Assembly (NCBI GenBank): GCA_002361595.1
Contig: DETJ01000044.1
Span: 1-6,741, forward strand
DNA from: Patescibacteria group bacterium UBA3291
GTDB lineage: Bacteria; Patescibacteriota; Gracilibacteria; Absconditabacterales; Absconditicoccaceae
Length of the DNA: 6,741 nucleotides
Direction: 5' to 3'
Part shown: piece by piece, positions 6,288 to 6,741 of the stretch
Position numbering within the stretch: the stretch's first letter is position 1
How the letters are laid out: each line of letters starts with the position of its first letter
Made by a program: the position numbers and the translations under genes
Notes under the pieces: model-generated
Database searches by the model: none
Seen by the model: the letters and a program-made list of their open reading frames with translations, nothing else
What the model was told of the DNA's origin: nothing

Positions 6288-6741
6288 TTATCCTTGTTCT
6301 TTAGAGTTTTTATCCTTTTCATTCTTTTCATTCTTTTCATTCTTTTTCTTACCTCTAATCTTATTGGCTACTTTAGATATAGCTTTTAGAACTTTTCCAC
6401 CTTTATTACCTTCTTCTGAAAATAAAGAAGATCATATCTGGAATGGATTTCTTTCTTTTATTGCTTTGATTCCTGCATTTAAATTGATTTCATCTTGAGC
6501 GTATAATCTTGCAATAACTTCATCCTTTTTTACAGTGCTTCATAGTTTTTTGTAAATATACATTCCAGCTTCATCTATGATAGGACATCCTAATCTTCTA
6601 CATACAGCATTTACATCGTGTAAATCCATTCATGTAATTTTTCAATCTTTTTCAGCGACTACATCATAGGTATATTTACCTAGTTTAAGTGATTCAGAGT
6701 CTATGTTAGGATCTCCTCATTGTGCAGCAATAATTTCTTTC
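6288..6741 (-). CDS. AMP phosphorylase / thymidine phosphorylase family protein, C-terminal part (5' partial)
   Basis: The last 150 residues run from the right edge to TAA at 6288. Residues 1-100 of the fragment match the end of the pyrimidine/AMP phosphorylase family: AAQGGDP, then the PYNP C-terminal domain with LKLGKYTYDVVAEKDGKI (18-35) and DEAGMYIYKKLGSTVKKDE (56-74), ending ALYAQDE-like and KERNP. Family enzymes split a nucleoside or nucleotide with phosphate; the archaeal AMP phosphorylase branch turns AMP into adenine and ribose 1,5-bisphosphate. That branch is my preference, because AMP phosphorylases are known in SR1 and other CPR bacteria, but the substrate-defining N-terminal part is outside the window. 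After residue 100 comes an unusual extension of about 50 residues, rich in lysine, with KNE repeated. The gene probably heads the operon with pyruvate kinase and PEP synthase. Confidence 0.82.
6311..6346. repeat. 9-bp tandem repeat (cattctttt) in the phosphorylase tail
   Basis: Three exact copies of cattctttt (6320-6346) follow a degenerate fourth (6311-6319). Being a multiple of three, the repeat encodes Lys-Asn-Glu units in the basic C-terminal tail without shifting the frame. It probably grew by replication slippage. Confidence 0.8.

Noticed and set aside
6172..6498. Rightward 108-codon frame with a Phe/Leu-rich, membrane-like stretch
   Set aside because: It is antisense to pyruvate kinase and the phosphorylase. 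The hydrophobic run is the complement of the lysine-rich repeat tail.
1..6741. TGA codons as selenocysteine or tryptophan
   Set aside because: There are far too many for selenocysteine, with no SECIS-like need. Motif positions demand glycine, and conserved tryptophans use TGG.

Overview
The window reads as a bacterial chromosome fragment from a lineage that uses UGA as a glycine codon (NCBI translation table 25: Absconditabacteria/SR1 or Gracilibacteria, within the Candidate Phyla Radiation). All four genes lie on the minus strand and are broken by in-frame TGA under the standard code. Read with TGA = Gly they become long, uninterrupted and recognisable. TGA falls on invariant glycines, for example in the phosphohistidine loop of PEP synthase and twice in a row in the NGG motif of the surface protein. 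DNA is AT-rich and tryptophan is still encoded by TGG.

Layout in the direction of transcription (right to left): (1) 6741-6288, the C-terminal 150 residues of an AMP/thymidine phosphorylase family protein with a lysine-rich tail; (2) 6266-5259, a pyruvate kinase of 335 residues that lacks the usual C-terminal regulatory domain; (3) 5210-2778, a full-length phosphoenolpyruvate synthase of 810 residues; (4) a 502-base gene-free stretch (2777-2276) holding a 200-bp GC-rich hairpin-rich repeat element, two leftward terminator-like hairpins and two interlocked inverted repeats; (5) 2275-1, a secreted, multi-domain surface protein of at least 758 residues, open through the left edge. It has a signal peptide, beta-helix-type NGG repeats, two InlB-type repeat domains, a charged low-complexity linker and the start of an SLH-like module.

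The three enzymes are closely spaced (21 and 48 bases) and probably co-transcribed. Together they touch the AMP and PEP/pyruvate nodes. AMP phosphorylase makes ribose 1,5-bisphosphate from AMP, which in the archaeal-type AMP pathway feeds RuBisCO and 3-phosphoglycerate. Pyruvate kinase and PEP synthase interconvert PEP and pyruvate, and PEP synthase makes or, in reverse, uses AMP. The surface protein is a separate unit. None of the three visible start codons has a good Shine-Dalgarno sequence. Each has a TATAAT-like hexamer 5-8 bases upstream, which would fit leaderless transcripts. I see no tRNA, rRNA, CRISPR array or transposase gene.
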